Shown in pieces: positions 12,399 through 24,109 of a stretch of 64,000 nucleotides of DNA. The translations under genes and the position numbers were made by a program. Where the stretch lies: the NCBI RefSeq assembly GCF_032854445.1, contig NC_088301.1, forward strand, positions 51,261,187 through 51,325,186, given 5' to 3'. Under the pieces are notes generated by a model. It searched no databases. It saw only the letters and a program-made list of their open reading frames with translations, and was not told the DNA's origin. Within the stretch, counting starts at the first letter, position 1. The number at the start of each line of letters is the position of its first letter. This stretch comes from Liolophura sinensis. Taxonomy: Eukaryota; Mollusca; Polyplacophora; Chitonida; Chitonidae.

Positions 12399-15199
12399 CT
12401 ATATGAGAGAACTGCTTTAATGAACGAGTTGGAAAACATGCAAGCAATGAATCAGCGAAGTATCTGTCCACCGAACGCTGTCAAGAGGCAATGAGCTTAT
12501 CAGCCCGAAAACCGCGTATTAGCAAATACCCTGCAAAAGCAAAGTTTCTGATAGACTCGAAAGCAGCAAGGCCATAATATAATTTAATTTTACTAAAATA
12601 AAAAGGGTTATGAAGATTTTCAAGTAGGTTTTTACGGAATACGGCATTGTAAGGGAAAAACACAATGTAAAAACCTCAACGTTATCGTCATAAAACAACA
12701 CTTCTGAGAATTGCATCAAAAGTATCTCCGCTTATTTTTGCTATTTTCTAGAGAATTAAATGCATTTAAATTCTTGATCTTAGTGTAAAATTGGGTTTAT
12801 GGCTTTTCATTTTTGCTCTAAATCATGTATTCAAATACTGAAAGACTAGCTCTTTATATCTGTCCATGCACATTACATAATGCAGAATGCAGAAGAATTA
12901 TTGTCTCTATAAACATAAATCTGGCCTTAGAAATCCTGGGAACTACAAACCATAATTTTTGTGCACCACGTCGAAAAAAAAATTATAGACCTCATTAACA
13001 TATATACGGCAATTATATGTCATGTAGTATTGGGCGTTTACATCTATATACAGTACAAGGGAATTGTTTGATTCAATGAATTCAAGTGAATTTATGATTT
13101 TGAGCAAATCATTCTATTTTCTCAGGCTGTATTTTCTCTAAGATAAATTAATAACCATTTATACAAAAAAAAACAGTGTTGTCATTCTCTTTGTTTTTTT
13201 TCAAAGGTCTTTGATACTGTAAACCACATATTTTTTATAAAACACATTTTTACAGTCTATATCTTCCACAGAATTAGTTATAAAGATATATACATGTACC
13301 TATTCAATTAACAGAACTCCACATCTCTCGTTTTCCTAACCTTCTGCAACCGAAATCTGTTTTGTGGCGCAGTTATTTATTGTCGTTCCCTTTCTCCTCC
13401 TCGTGTACATGGATTACATCTAACATTACTAATGTAGTTCACTTAATTTATATTTACAGATTACATAAGTGCAATAATTTCCTCCGCAAATGCTATAGAA
13501 ACAATGAGTAAGATTCCAAACATTAATGTGCATGAACAAAACAATTCAAATGTTCATCAAACCAAGACAATATCAGAAGACAAAAATTGCACAACATACC
13601 TAAACAGTCGCAAGCAGAGAAAGGGAATAGGTAAAAAGCAAATCTGACTCACGCAATCACGCCATATCCAACTAACTCTGATTTTATGTATATGACATTA
13701 AATTGCGTATTTATTTCCTCAATTTGTGCCCGAACTTCCTACTTTCATGTAATTTTTATTATTTAGATAAAATATGTCTATCTCTTCCGCATTGACAATA
13801 ACTGCGTTCCATCTGCTAATGATGAGCATGTAGCGACTGTTGAACAATGGGTTGATCAATGAGTTTTTCTGGAACCAAGTAGCTGAAGAGCATCTGTTGC
13901 AAGAACAAACCCTTGTGTGCGAAAGTAAGAGAGAATGCCCGAGTGCGACAAAGAAATTAAACACCTGGACAATGCTTCCCTTTTATCTGCCATGTTTTGT
14001 GGGACACAGACTGCTCCTTTTTGAAAACGATGAGTTTCCGTTAAAAATCTTTAAGAAGAAAAAGGCAAAAGTTGAGTGGAAATGTTGGTGGTTATAAGTA
14101 ACTTTAAACCTCTTCTTGGAGCTAGAGCTGTTAAGCACATGCAGTAATCAAGGTTAAATCTGAGAACATCATGACTGAAAGAAACTCTACTGTTTTAATA
14201 TTGTCCTGCCTCCCTACAAAGAAGTTTTTCATGTTGATGGTGAAACTCCATTTAAAAGTATTCAAGACTGTGACTGCTGTTAAGCTATCTTGCAGAAAGG
14301 TACCGGCTGCTCTCCTGCCAAGGTGACCAAATAGGCATTGTAGCTCCTCTTTCAGTTCCTACTGATTGGATTTCCGCTATAGTGCTGACAGCAAAGTCCG
14401 ATGGACAGATCAGTTGTGTATCGACTCAAAACCTTTGAACACGGAGAAAAATTGCCACAACGTACGGTTCAATCCTACTTTCCCGAGATCAGTTATTGAC
14501 AACTTGAGCGCGCAACAAATTGGTTTAAAGATGAAACATTTATGATAAGCCATATTGTGTCGACTGCCTGAAACAAGTATGCAAGTCGAGCTTATGCTGG
14601 TTCCCTTCCCTCCTGTAGGTTGTAAGCAACCTGCGAATGGTCATGGGTTCCCAGGCTTCACCTTGTTTCCTCCCACTCTCATGCTTGCCCCCTCGTATAA
14701 GTGAAATATTCCTAAAACATCAATCAAATAAATAAGTAAATAAACCTGCCCTACAATATTATGCTTAAATAGTATTCCACCGATCTCCCAAACTTTACAA
14801 CTACTTTATTATTATTTTATTACCGGGACTGGTCTGGAAAAAAGTGGAAATAGAATCATTTCTACAGCTTTACCGTTATATGTGCACAAGATCATCTGCA
14901 GTCACTTTTACATCATCTATTTAAGACCTGAAACTAAACGACTCTAACCACCCTGTTATATCCGTAAGTCATACATAATACATTTTATTTCAGTTACAAA
15001 AGGGTGATTACACATAAATGTCTATGAAACATGTGGCCAAAACATTCCTCGCCAAATTGAGGTAAATCCCATTTGTGTTCACGTTTGGCAGCTACTTTTC
15101 CCTCTAAGTAAGCATTTTTATATCAAGTTTCTGCCATGATTAAGCATAGCGACTCATACCTTCGATCGAACTGAACAATCAAAATATGGAGGTCTATTA
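12399..15199. other. Intergenic interval upstream of the BTB gene
   Basis: No gene supported. The DNA is AT-rich. A frame at 13840-14097 (+) has no motif or splice context. One SINE copy lies at 14580-14744 and is listed separately. Confidence 0.4.
14580..14744 (+). repeat. SINE copy, 3' two-thirds with A-rich tail
   Basis: It shares with the other copies GCAACCTGCG-ATGGTC-TGGGTT, then CTCCCAC, CTCGTATAAGTGAAATATT, and a tail of AACATCAATCAAATAAATAAG. It is more diverged than the copies at 20.5 and 63.7 kb, so it is an older insertion. Plus orientation. Confidence 0.75.
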
Positions 15200-17520
15200 A
15201 TTCGCAGCGATCGATAGCAGTACAGGTAGAGAGGGAAGACAATTCATAGATGCTATAAACGTTATCTTTGATGTGTTCTTATAAATTCACGCCGAACATT
15301 GTAAACCTGTGACTGGTCGGAGCAAAATATTTCTCGCCCGTATCTGTGCACAAAGACTTATGCACTTATTTCTAGATGTCCGTGTGTTACCTAAGCCATA
15401 GTACATTAGCTATTCTAACATAACTTAAAACTATCCTTACCAAAGTGAAGCAATTGTCTTTTGCGACCTGCCTGGGATATATAGTAAGTATTTTATTTTA
15501 AATCAACGTGTTTTTTCCCTTTACACCAGAATACTGGCAGTCAAAAGTATGCATTCAAAGGGGTTAACAGCGCGGCAAAGCTGTCAACTTACACGCACCA
15601 AAATTAAAATCTAACAGCACATTTTCTTTGTGGCATTCACAGATTATGAGAAACATTTCACCAGACTGATGTCATTTTCTGTTGGCCAGGGAAGACACTT
15701 TAGTGTGATCCCGTCGGATATCTCGCGTACCAAGATTACCGCGCTTAAAACACGTGGCGAAATTATGCCTTACCAAAGTGAGGCGGTGAAATTTGTAGCT
15801 TGACTGACCACACTAGATGGCCACATTCTGAATAAAGCGCTTTCCTCTCAGATTTATGACACCATTCTGTACTTTGAGAGGAAACCCAAATTCACTGACT
15901 CATATCCTCTGTGTAATTAAACAACTTATGGAAACATGGAGCTCTTTTCATAAACGACGATCGATAAGAAGACAAGTGAAGAAGGGAGGTAATTCACCCA
16001 CTTCATATACCTTATGTTTCACGTTTACATTCACGCCAAACTATGTGAAACTGTGACTCGTCCGAATGAGAACGAATATATTTCTCGCCACTATCTATAC
16101 ACAAAATGAGCTGCACTCATTTTTACATGTTCGCTTTTTACGTGAACCATAATAGGCTACATACGTTACATACTCTTACCTACGTTGAAACCACCCTCAT
16201 AAACTAAAACGAATGTCATACGACCTGGCCGGGGAAATACAGTGATTAGTTCACTTCAAAATCAACCTCTTTTTTCTCTTTAACATCAGATTATTGTCAG
16301 TGGAAAGTATCCATTGAAAGGCGTTCTCGCTCGTACCCGACATGTATAGATAAGGCTACCAGCCAACACCACAATAAAAATCTAACAGCACATTTTCTTT
16401 GCGGCATTCACGGTTTATGATAATGTCGTTTTTTGTTGGCCAAGGAAATGATGCTTGGGTGGTTCGTCGGATATCTCATATACCAACATTACGGCACTTA
16501 AAACATGTGGCCAAAGCTGGCCCCAGACGACTACTTCAACTCCTTTCTTTACATTGGGTTGGCAGAGTATCGTAGCCACAGGGGGAACCAATGGTAAACC
16601 ATGCACCGATTCACGCCATGTCCGTTAAGTCCTTTCCAAACAATGGCAGCAGTCCAAAAAAGGTGTCAACTTTGACCAGAAATGGTCTGCCGTGTCGTGA
16701 ATACGGGGCTGGTGTGCCATTACCGAATGGATTTTACCTGGGATGTTGCATGTGCAGGCGAGTTGAGAGGTAACAGCAACAGTTGACACCACTTTTGGAC
16801 TGCAGCCATTGTTTAGAAAGGACTTATCGGACATGGTGTGAATCGGTGTATGGTTAACCCCCTGTGACTACAACAGCCAGCCCAATATAAACAGAGGAGC
16901 TGAAGTAGCCACCTGGGGCTAGGCCAACACATTTGTGGTGAAATTGGCGGTGAAATTTGTGGCCCAAGTAGCAACACGGGATGGCCACATTCTGAATAAA
17001 GCGCTTTCTTCTAACATTTCTGACACCGTTCTGTACTTTGAGAGGGACACAAATTCACTGACTCATATCCTCAATGTAATCAAGCAAGTTGTGAATGTAT
17101 GGAGGTCTTTTCATCCGCGACGATGGACCGGAATGCTAGTAAAGAAGGGAGGTAATTCACCCAGTTCGTATACCTTACGATTCATGTTTGTTTTACATTC
17201 ACGCCAATCTGTGTATAACTGTGTCTCGTCGGCACAAAACGACTATATTTCTCGCCACTATTTGTGCACAAAATCATCAAAACAAACTTAACAGGTTTTT
17301 TTCCCTCTCTCTCTCTCTGAAGTCAAAATACTGTCAGTGGAAAGTATCCATTGAAAGGCGTTTCTGTTTGTAATCCCTAAACGCAAACGTAAGGCCGTCA
17401 ACTTACACGCACCAAAGTAAAAATCTAGCAACACGTACCACTTTTGTGGCATTCACGGTTTATAATAAGCACTTCACGGGACTAATGTCGTTTTCTGCTT
17501 GCCAAGGAAATGAAGTTTGT
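15200..17520 (+). repeat. Three diverged tandem units of about 0.75-0.85 kb
   Basis: The same series of blocks appears three times in order: ATTCACGCC followed by a CTGTGACT-like block, TATTTCTCGCC, then AAAGTAT-CATT-AAAGG, and TGGCATTCAC before TTTTCTG(T/C)TGGCCA. ATTCACGCC falls near 15286, 16032 and 17201. Units two and three also share a long upstream part (GGCCACATTCTGAATAAAGCG at about 15816 and 16980). The second gap is longer because an inverted-repeat element (16553-16886) sits in it. No coding potential is conserved among units, so they look like a noncoding segmental duplication. Confidence 0.7.
16553..16886. mobile_element. MITE-like element with about 115-bp inverted repeats
   Basis: The left arm (about 16553-16672) and right arm (about 16775-16886) are inverted copies; shared blocks include CACAGGGGG, CACCGATTCAC, CCATGTCCG, AAGTCCTTTC, AACAATGGC and GGTGTCAAC. 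About 100 bp of unpaired DNA lies between. No ORF is present, so the element is non-autonomous. It interrupts the spacing between the second and third tandem units. No clear target-site duplication was seen. Confidence 0.7.
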
Positions 17521-18448
17521 GTGTGCACCGAAGTAGGTCACTGTAACTCGCTTCTTTAGAATGATTCCTGTAGAACCTTAGATTTTCTTCTTCATTTCGT
17601 AAGTGATGCTAGGATCGGGCAACCGTCAGTCAAACACAACAAGTTTTTAATCAAACAGCAGCCTTGTTTGAATCGCTCGACAGTGAAACAGACAGGTTGC
17701 CCAAGGGGTCATGTCCGATAATGTATAAGTTCCACTTTGTGACAACGATTATACCTTCATTGGGTATAATATTTTCGTTTAATAGAAAGTTTGATAAAAA
17801 GTAACAAGCAAAATGCCCATGTATATGATGCAGCCCTTCGCTTTCAAACGGTATACCGTACCGATAACCGCGATGGATTACTAGAAACCTCGTCAGCGTC
17901 AACTCACCTCCTTTCATATCCTGTTCAAACGCGCCTTTATAGGCCTGTCTCTTCCAAAGGAAAGGACTACTGAATGTTTTCACGTATCTGTATGTTTTAT
18001 TCAAAAACAAGCATTTTGGTACGTGTTTTTAAACCACCAGCAAAAGTGCTCACTACCTTTGTTGAAATGCGGAAATATATGTTGATATACAAGAGAAATA
18101 TAACTTACTCACTTTCAGTCTTCTGGAATTTTCTTTGTGGATGTGTATACTGATCACAGTTAGGCCTATCACTTCCTGTTCACGAATGTATAGTTTTTGA
18201 ACCATTTACTAGTTTCGCAAGGTCAACAAACAACAGACTGATGGTTTAGGCCTACATATTTAGAGCCTGATCAGTAGCACTGAACGTTAACACATATTCA
18301 TAGGAGGTGTATGGAACGAGCGGTCTCAGACACTGTGGGCTGGACTTAATTTATTTTTTGAAGGCACCAGGCAGATTAAATAATTTAATCATATGTCAAA
18401 ATTTTCAAAACATGAATAATTGTAACTATTGTTCTTTTCATTAACATG
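17521..18448. other. Intergenic interval with no supported gene
   Basis: A minus-strand frame of 119 codons (17651-18010) lacks any recognisable domain, splice signals or codon-use contrast with its surroundings. I see no repeats until the minisatellite at 18449. Confidence 0.35.
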
Positions 18449-18587
18449 TACATAACTACGATATAAACAGAGGTTTCCGACTGTACATAACTACGATATA
18501 AACAGAGGTTTCCGACTGTACATAACTACGATATAAACAGAGGTTTCCAACTATGCATAACTACGATATAAACAGAGGTTTCCGACG
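18449..18587. repeat. 35-bp minisatellite, four copies
   Basis: Four consecutive 35-bp units start at 18449, 18484, 18519 and 18554. Each contains CATAACTACGATATAAACAG followed by AGGTTTCC. The first three are almost identical; the last carries small changes (TATGCATAAC) and loses its end. There are no unique spacers, so it is a tandem repeat rather than a CRISPR-like array. Confidence 0.95.
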
Positions 18588-19565
18588 GGGGAGAACAAAC
18601 GGTCGTAGTTACTAGGGGTAGCCAGTCTTTTATATGTCCTTAACATTTGTCTGCAAAATGTTTGGTAGAACTTTTGTAAGCATGTTCTATGTGCTGTAGT
18701 AACAACGTCCATTTTTACAAATTACATGTTTTATAAATTGGAAGTCCTGCACGTTTGCACGTTTACGGAAATATTTCTTAATTTGGTGTAGTGGTTAGCT
18801 TTGAGGAGCTTCCATATTTATTAAACACTCTTTGAATATGTTCTCACCACCACACTAGACTGCACAAAGCTTCTTTTGCAAGGTCCTCGTCGAATTCTGT
18901 TCTCGTTAACCAACTCCTTTGTACATAAAGGTTTTAGCAAATAAGGATGTATTGAAAATGTTCGAAGTTACACTATTAAGGTTACACTTCATACGAGTCA
19001 TGAATTATTGGTATCAAACCATCCATTAGTATTCGGCCTTGAACATTCTGCGTTAGGAAATTCATCATCCCATATAAATACCCATGGAATGCACGTGTAT
19101 GTATATACTCAGAGTTTGAGTTGACAAGAAGCTTCCGGCTATCAACAGACACCCCTTAAGCATGACCATGTCTTATTCAGTTGCTAGAAAAACAAATTTA
19201 AAGTTATTACATGTAGGTAGCAAAACATGTCTTTTACTTTAAATTACACAGTTCACAGTGTCTTTTATAAGGATGGACTTCAGCACTTGTATTCATCCTT
19301 ATATGTGAGATGTTTTTATATATTTATTCCGTACACATAGTAACCGACTCCATTTGCAACTGCTCGTCCATGCAAGGAAACCATTTTAAATACGTTCATT
19401 TCTGGACACATGTAATTTCAAACAATGGAGCACAGATTTGGATTATGAATTACCCATGCATGTGTGCAACCTAGAAGGACATGTTGCCATTTGTTTTAAA
19501 GGAAGCCCGATAAATACTTGATCTAGACAAATTCGGTGGACGACTGTGGACGTAATCAGAAGTGA

Positions 19566-20975
19566 TTACATGTTGCTCTCAAAAGCTGGGTTATGTTTTC
19601 CTTTGGAAACTCTCATGGCTCTCCCATTTTTTCTATCTATGACAAAAAACTTGAAAGCAATTCCTATGAACGCGCAGACGGATACCGCCAAAATAATTGC
19701 GAGGCAGGTAACCATGGCATCATGTGATGCCGTCGACATCCTTCCGTCATTTGCCATCCTTGTCTGCACTTAATGAATCCTACCTATTAAGAAGAAAGAA
19801 ATATGTTTGCATTTACAATGTAAAATAGGATAAGACATTTTTAGATACCGGTCACTAAAAAGGCAGGAAATTAATTAATTGGCTGATATATTTTGGTTTT
19901 CTTTAATTTACACCATTTCTTCATAGATAGACGGTTTTTCTAACACCTTCATTCTTGATTAGCTTTGTGTGCTCCATTGTATTTGTACTGATTTTCTGGG
20001 CAATTACTGAGTGTGCGAGCAATGTTAATAAGAAGCTTATGCTTTTTTTCTATAACCACTGAAAAAAGACGCGACTTTTACCTTACAGAACGGGCGAGAA
20101 CCATCATCTCACTATCAGATAGTGATTAATAAATATGCATGGCCTACTATTAAAACACAACATACTGTAAACAAAACTTACCGTCTGCTTTCGCTGTAAC
20201 GTCCAGTGGGGGACATGCACGTGAATGAAGGATGGGTATACTATGTTTTTATTGTGACTGCTTTCACAGCTGGCTGAAAATGTACAAGAAATACATGTGT
20301 GTTATTTGCAGGAAAAGATTTAACTCGTATACGTCGCGTGGGTATCTGGTAATCGTGGAATTGGGGGCAACATCTCAAGGAATAAACCCTCGCTCAAGTC
20401 AAAAAAGAAAGTGTCGAAAGGCATTATGCTTCGTCTCCTTAATAAACCAGGACCGTAGGTGGGAAGGTCTGGCAGCAACCTGCAGATGGTCGTGGGTTTC
20501 CCCGGCTCTGCCCGGTTTCCTCCCACCATAATGCTGGCCGCCGTCGTATAAGTGAAATATTCTTGAGTACGACGTAAAACACCAATCAAGTAAATAAATA
20601 AATAAGTAAATAAACAAACCAGGATGACAAGGCATCTCCGAGATCACACCTCTTGCGTTTTTTCCATGCGATTGTTTTGAAAGTCTAAACATTAACATCA
20701 GTGTATTTTATTTTACCTAAGTCTGCTTAATCCTTGTTGTTAGGATCATTTAAATTGTTACTTTTTAAGCATTTAAATGAACAGAATAAAAGCCTGCCTG
20801 ATGTAAATTTCCAATACGCCGGATTTCACGTTGTCAACTATCACACGGTTGTCCCTGCTCTACACGGTTTTACTCTGTATGCTGTATTTCAGATCTTGTA
20901 AATAATGTTAATAAGGTAACTACATAAGTAGAAAGTTTAAAATAAGACATATGTACAAATATATGCACATATACA

Positions 20976-21053
<78 letters not shown>

Positions 21054-23119
21054 AACGTGCTACAGACATATATCGGACAAAAACTACATGTGTATAACTA
21101 ATAACTACATATATATATAATATTAACTGTTCCAGTAGAACATCACTGATATTATCAGAGCACTGACATGGCAGTATACTTTTTCACCTGATATAAGAAT
21201 GAATGCAGAATATTGTGCAACATTGATCTCTTGTCCGTTTTCGTTAACGTTGTAGATATTTTACTCGATGATATAATGAATACATTATTGGCATTTAAAT
21301 GTGTATGTACATGTATATGAATGATACACAAGATGATGAATATATATGTGTGTGAAATGTCTCCGAGTAAACTACCACGTACTCAGATTGTATAAGCCTA
21401 CATTTTGAACAGCTTATTTGGGGAAAAATTGGAATCTTACAACGGATGTATACTCACCTGTAACAGGGACTGGTGTTTGCTCTGACTTGGTATTGCTCTG
21501 TATATGCGTACGACCTGTTTTTCTTTTTCTTCAAACGAATATAACCCGTTTTTGCATCGCTGCATGACTGCATGCATGGTATATAAAAACATATCTTAAG
21601 GCTTGTAAATACCCAAGCATAAATAGCCTATTTCAGACTGAAATCCATTATACGTGATCTCTCACGTATTTCTACATTGCTGAATAGGACGTTCCGGGTC
21701 AACAAAGTTAATCTGTCACCTTTATATATCGCTAGGGTTACGATGGGACTACTTAAATTTCTCGCTGTATAGTTTATATATATATGGGGATACGCGCTCA
21801 CTAATACACATACTAATACATGTAATTTTTGCTTGGAGTTCTACGTCGTACTTAACAATTTTTCAGTCATATGACGACGAGAAATCTTCAGGTGTGCGTA
21901 CATATACTGTGTCTTCTTTTGGCAGGTCGAATTCATCCATGCCGTCAACGTGATGCATTTAAGTACCACGCCGAAGACACGAGACATGATACCCCATCCA
22001 GTTACATTTTACTGACACCGCGCCAACAACAGAGGCAGTGATTACGATGAATGAGGAATGCATATAGTGGTTCTCTCCACTCTGGTCTTAACGAAACTAT
22101 TTATCTCTCTCCGCGGTTGAGTCCATTTTAGCCAGAGTATGCATGGGGAACTTAACAGAGTCCACAGACAAACACATGGGTGACTTTTCCATGGCCTGGT
22201 GGCGTTCATTAGAGAGGCTCCCAGGATTTGGACCCGACTGTAGTCCTATAGCCTAGCCTACATATAGTTCTCATGGTTGCAGGCTGTTATCATAACAATC
22301 TACTGGAGTTGTTCAGTTGTGCTTAAGATTCACGTTCTTGTGGATTCGACACCTAAGTATAAAATGAAGAACTATATCATTAATACGTAACATTCACCCA
22401 CAAAAAAAAAAAAAAACGACAGGTCTTAAAAACGTAGGAAGGCTCATCCCCCCTGCCCCGACGACCCCGGTTCCGCAGCCCATGACCCTTTGTTAAAAGC
22501 AGGAAGTATACTGCCCACAATCACGACTATACTCTCTATCACTATTTTAACATATTATGTACGTAAACACTTTCATATGGATTTAACACAGGTTTGTGTG
22601 TTAGCAATACATGTATATATCGTCGATACAGGTATTAAAGGATTAGTGTTCAGATTTTTCATTTACTCATAATTAGCTACCTGTGTATAAACTGTTAAAT
22701 TGAGTCTGAAAAAAGGGGTACATTAATCGGAGTAATATGGCACTTGAAATCACTAGATAATGAGGCTGGTTTTATGCATTTTTATGCGGACCGCAGTCGA
22801 TGAAAGCCTCGGGCTTAACTGAACTTAAAACTGATAGACAGCAAATCTATCTACACTAAGACGGGCGTCCACATTTATATTGTACACAACCATATAGGCA
22901 TATATGACAACAGCAACAGGCATATCGCATACAGATATAAATTTAGAATACCTCGTGGAATAGAATGATATTTATTATGAAGCGGAGAGAGGAAAAGAGT
23001 AGCGAATAAATATTACATTCTAAAGATAAATACATGAAATGTACAGTGTAAACTATAACTCACCAGACCGTATTACCAGTGGGGCTGGAAACGCCTTGAC
23101 AAAGATCAACGTCGTCCAT
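19566..23119 (-). CDS. Possible small spliced single-pass membrane protein (unrecognised)
   Basis: The firm part is a 63-codon frame, ATG at 19757 and TAA ending at 19566. A short polar N-terminus precedes a strong hydrophobic helix ([20 protein letters not shown]) and a basic tail ending HNPAFESNM. Upstream on the same strand are exon-like pieces with good donors: 23064-23119 opens with an ATG ([12 protein letters not shown]) and ends TG|GTGAGT; 21458-21514 continues that frame and ends AG|GTGAGT; a 12-nt piece at 20182-20193 ends CG|GTAAGT. All have phase 2, and joining them to a weak acceptor just before 19758 would give a protein of about 105 residues. Alternatively the upstream pieces are 5' UTR and translation starts at 19757; an in-frame TAA upstream in the stronger-acceptor version of the last exon favours that. 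Function unknown. Confidence 0.35.
20452..20618 (+). repeat. SINE copy, 3' part with A-rich tail
   Basis: It contains GGGAAGGTCTGGCAGCAACC, CGTGGGTTTCC, GGCTCTGCCCGGTTTCC, CCACCATAATGCTGGCC, then TATAAGTGAAATATTCTTGA and AAAACACCAATCAAGTAAAT. It ends in (TAAA)n and lacks the tRNA-like head. Little divergence from the 63.7-kb copy suggests a fairly recent insertion. Confidence 0.85.
20978..21050. repeat. (AT)n microsatellite
   Basis: About 35 uninterrupted AT dinucleotides. Apparent Tyr-Ile repeat peptides across it are only products of the repeat. Confidence 0.98.
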
Positions 23120-24109
23120 TATGGATTCAAACTGAAACTGATGGAAGGGAGATGTTACGACGTGGATTTAAGCAGCTAGAGGTAGGTGGAGTAGTGATTG
23201 GTGCCGTTATCCGTGTCACACCATTGCGACAAACTTGATCGACTCTGACTGGCTGAGCAGCCATGAATATGTCGTATCCGAACATTTCTCAGCCAAGTCA
23301 GTGTACTCGGACTAACCGCATTAAAGAAAAAGATGTGGGGTGGTGTATAACTTAGATTTGCCTCTCCTTTTAAAAACCTCACATGATCTGCGCGAGCGGG
23401 CTTGTTCACTGTCTTTAAGTGGGCCGCCATGCGAGGCAGTACTTTGGAAGCCTAAAGACCAGGTTACGCGACTAGATTCGATAGATCTGTGAACCAATGC
23501 TTTCTTGATATTTTCAAGGGTTTACCTAGAGCGCCAGCTTCATAGATGCGTCGGCTGTTAAAATACATGAGTGTAGTCCGGTCGCTCGCTGCTCCTCTGA
23601 ATGGCTTTGTCTGACGGAGTTATCACGGGCAGTTTAGGTTGAGAATGACAGAAAAGTCTGAGTCTTCTTGGGCGGTCATTGACGCTGAGCTGTGGCTCTG
23701 TTTGCTACCGCGAGGGGGCTCCATTTTTTGCTTTCGCTCTGATTCTAGGTCGGCGTGGAAAGGTACTGCCATGTCAGAAGGTACACCCAGTAAGGGACCT
23801 GCTGGGCATGTAATGACAATGGTTGTAATCGGCGTCAATGCCGTTTCCAGCAGAAGTGTAGCAAATGGGGGGGGGGGGGGGGGTGCTTCTGCAAGAGACT
23901 GTTATGCTTCAAAAAGGGAGTAGTGGATCCCAAATTACAGATGCAGAAACAGTCATGTCAGTAGACAACAAGGCCATGAATGAGCCCTGGTGTAAATCCA
24001 TTTTAGGACTGCCAGCTGACGACGGTACACGTAATAAGCATTCTGTGAAATTAACATCGCATTTATCTTAGGTATGTTGTCTCGGCCCTTCCCTTATATG
24101 TTGCTCAAA
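23120..24109. other. No supported gene; short frames next to the retroelement
   Basis: CpG-containing DNA upstream of the candidate membrane-protein gene is followed by short plus-strand frames (23639-24071) broken around a 17-base G run (23867-23883). They could be the 5' (gag-like) part of the DIRS-like relic that starts just after, but no motif supports this. Confidence 0.3.

Noticed and set aside
16935-17291. 118-codon plus-strand frame in the third tandem unit
   Set aside because: The homologous second unit has stops and gaps in this frame, so it is not coding sequence.
17651-18010. 119-codon minus-strand frame
   Set aside because: No motif, no splice signals, no upstream promoter-like context.
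18449-18587. Regular direct repeats resembling a CRISPR array
   Set aside because: The repeats abut each other with no spacers, and the genome is eukaryotic.
23176-23430. 84-codon minus-strand frame upstream of the candidate membrane-protein gene
   Set aside because: No motif and no donor joining it to the exon at 23064-23119; more likely promoter or 5' UTR DNA.
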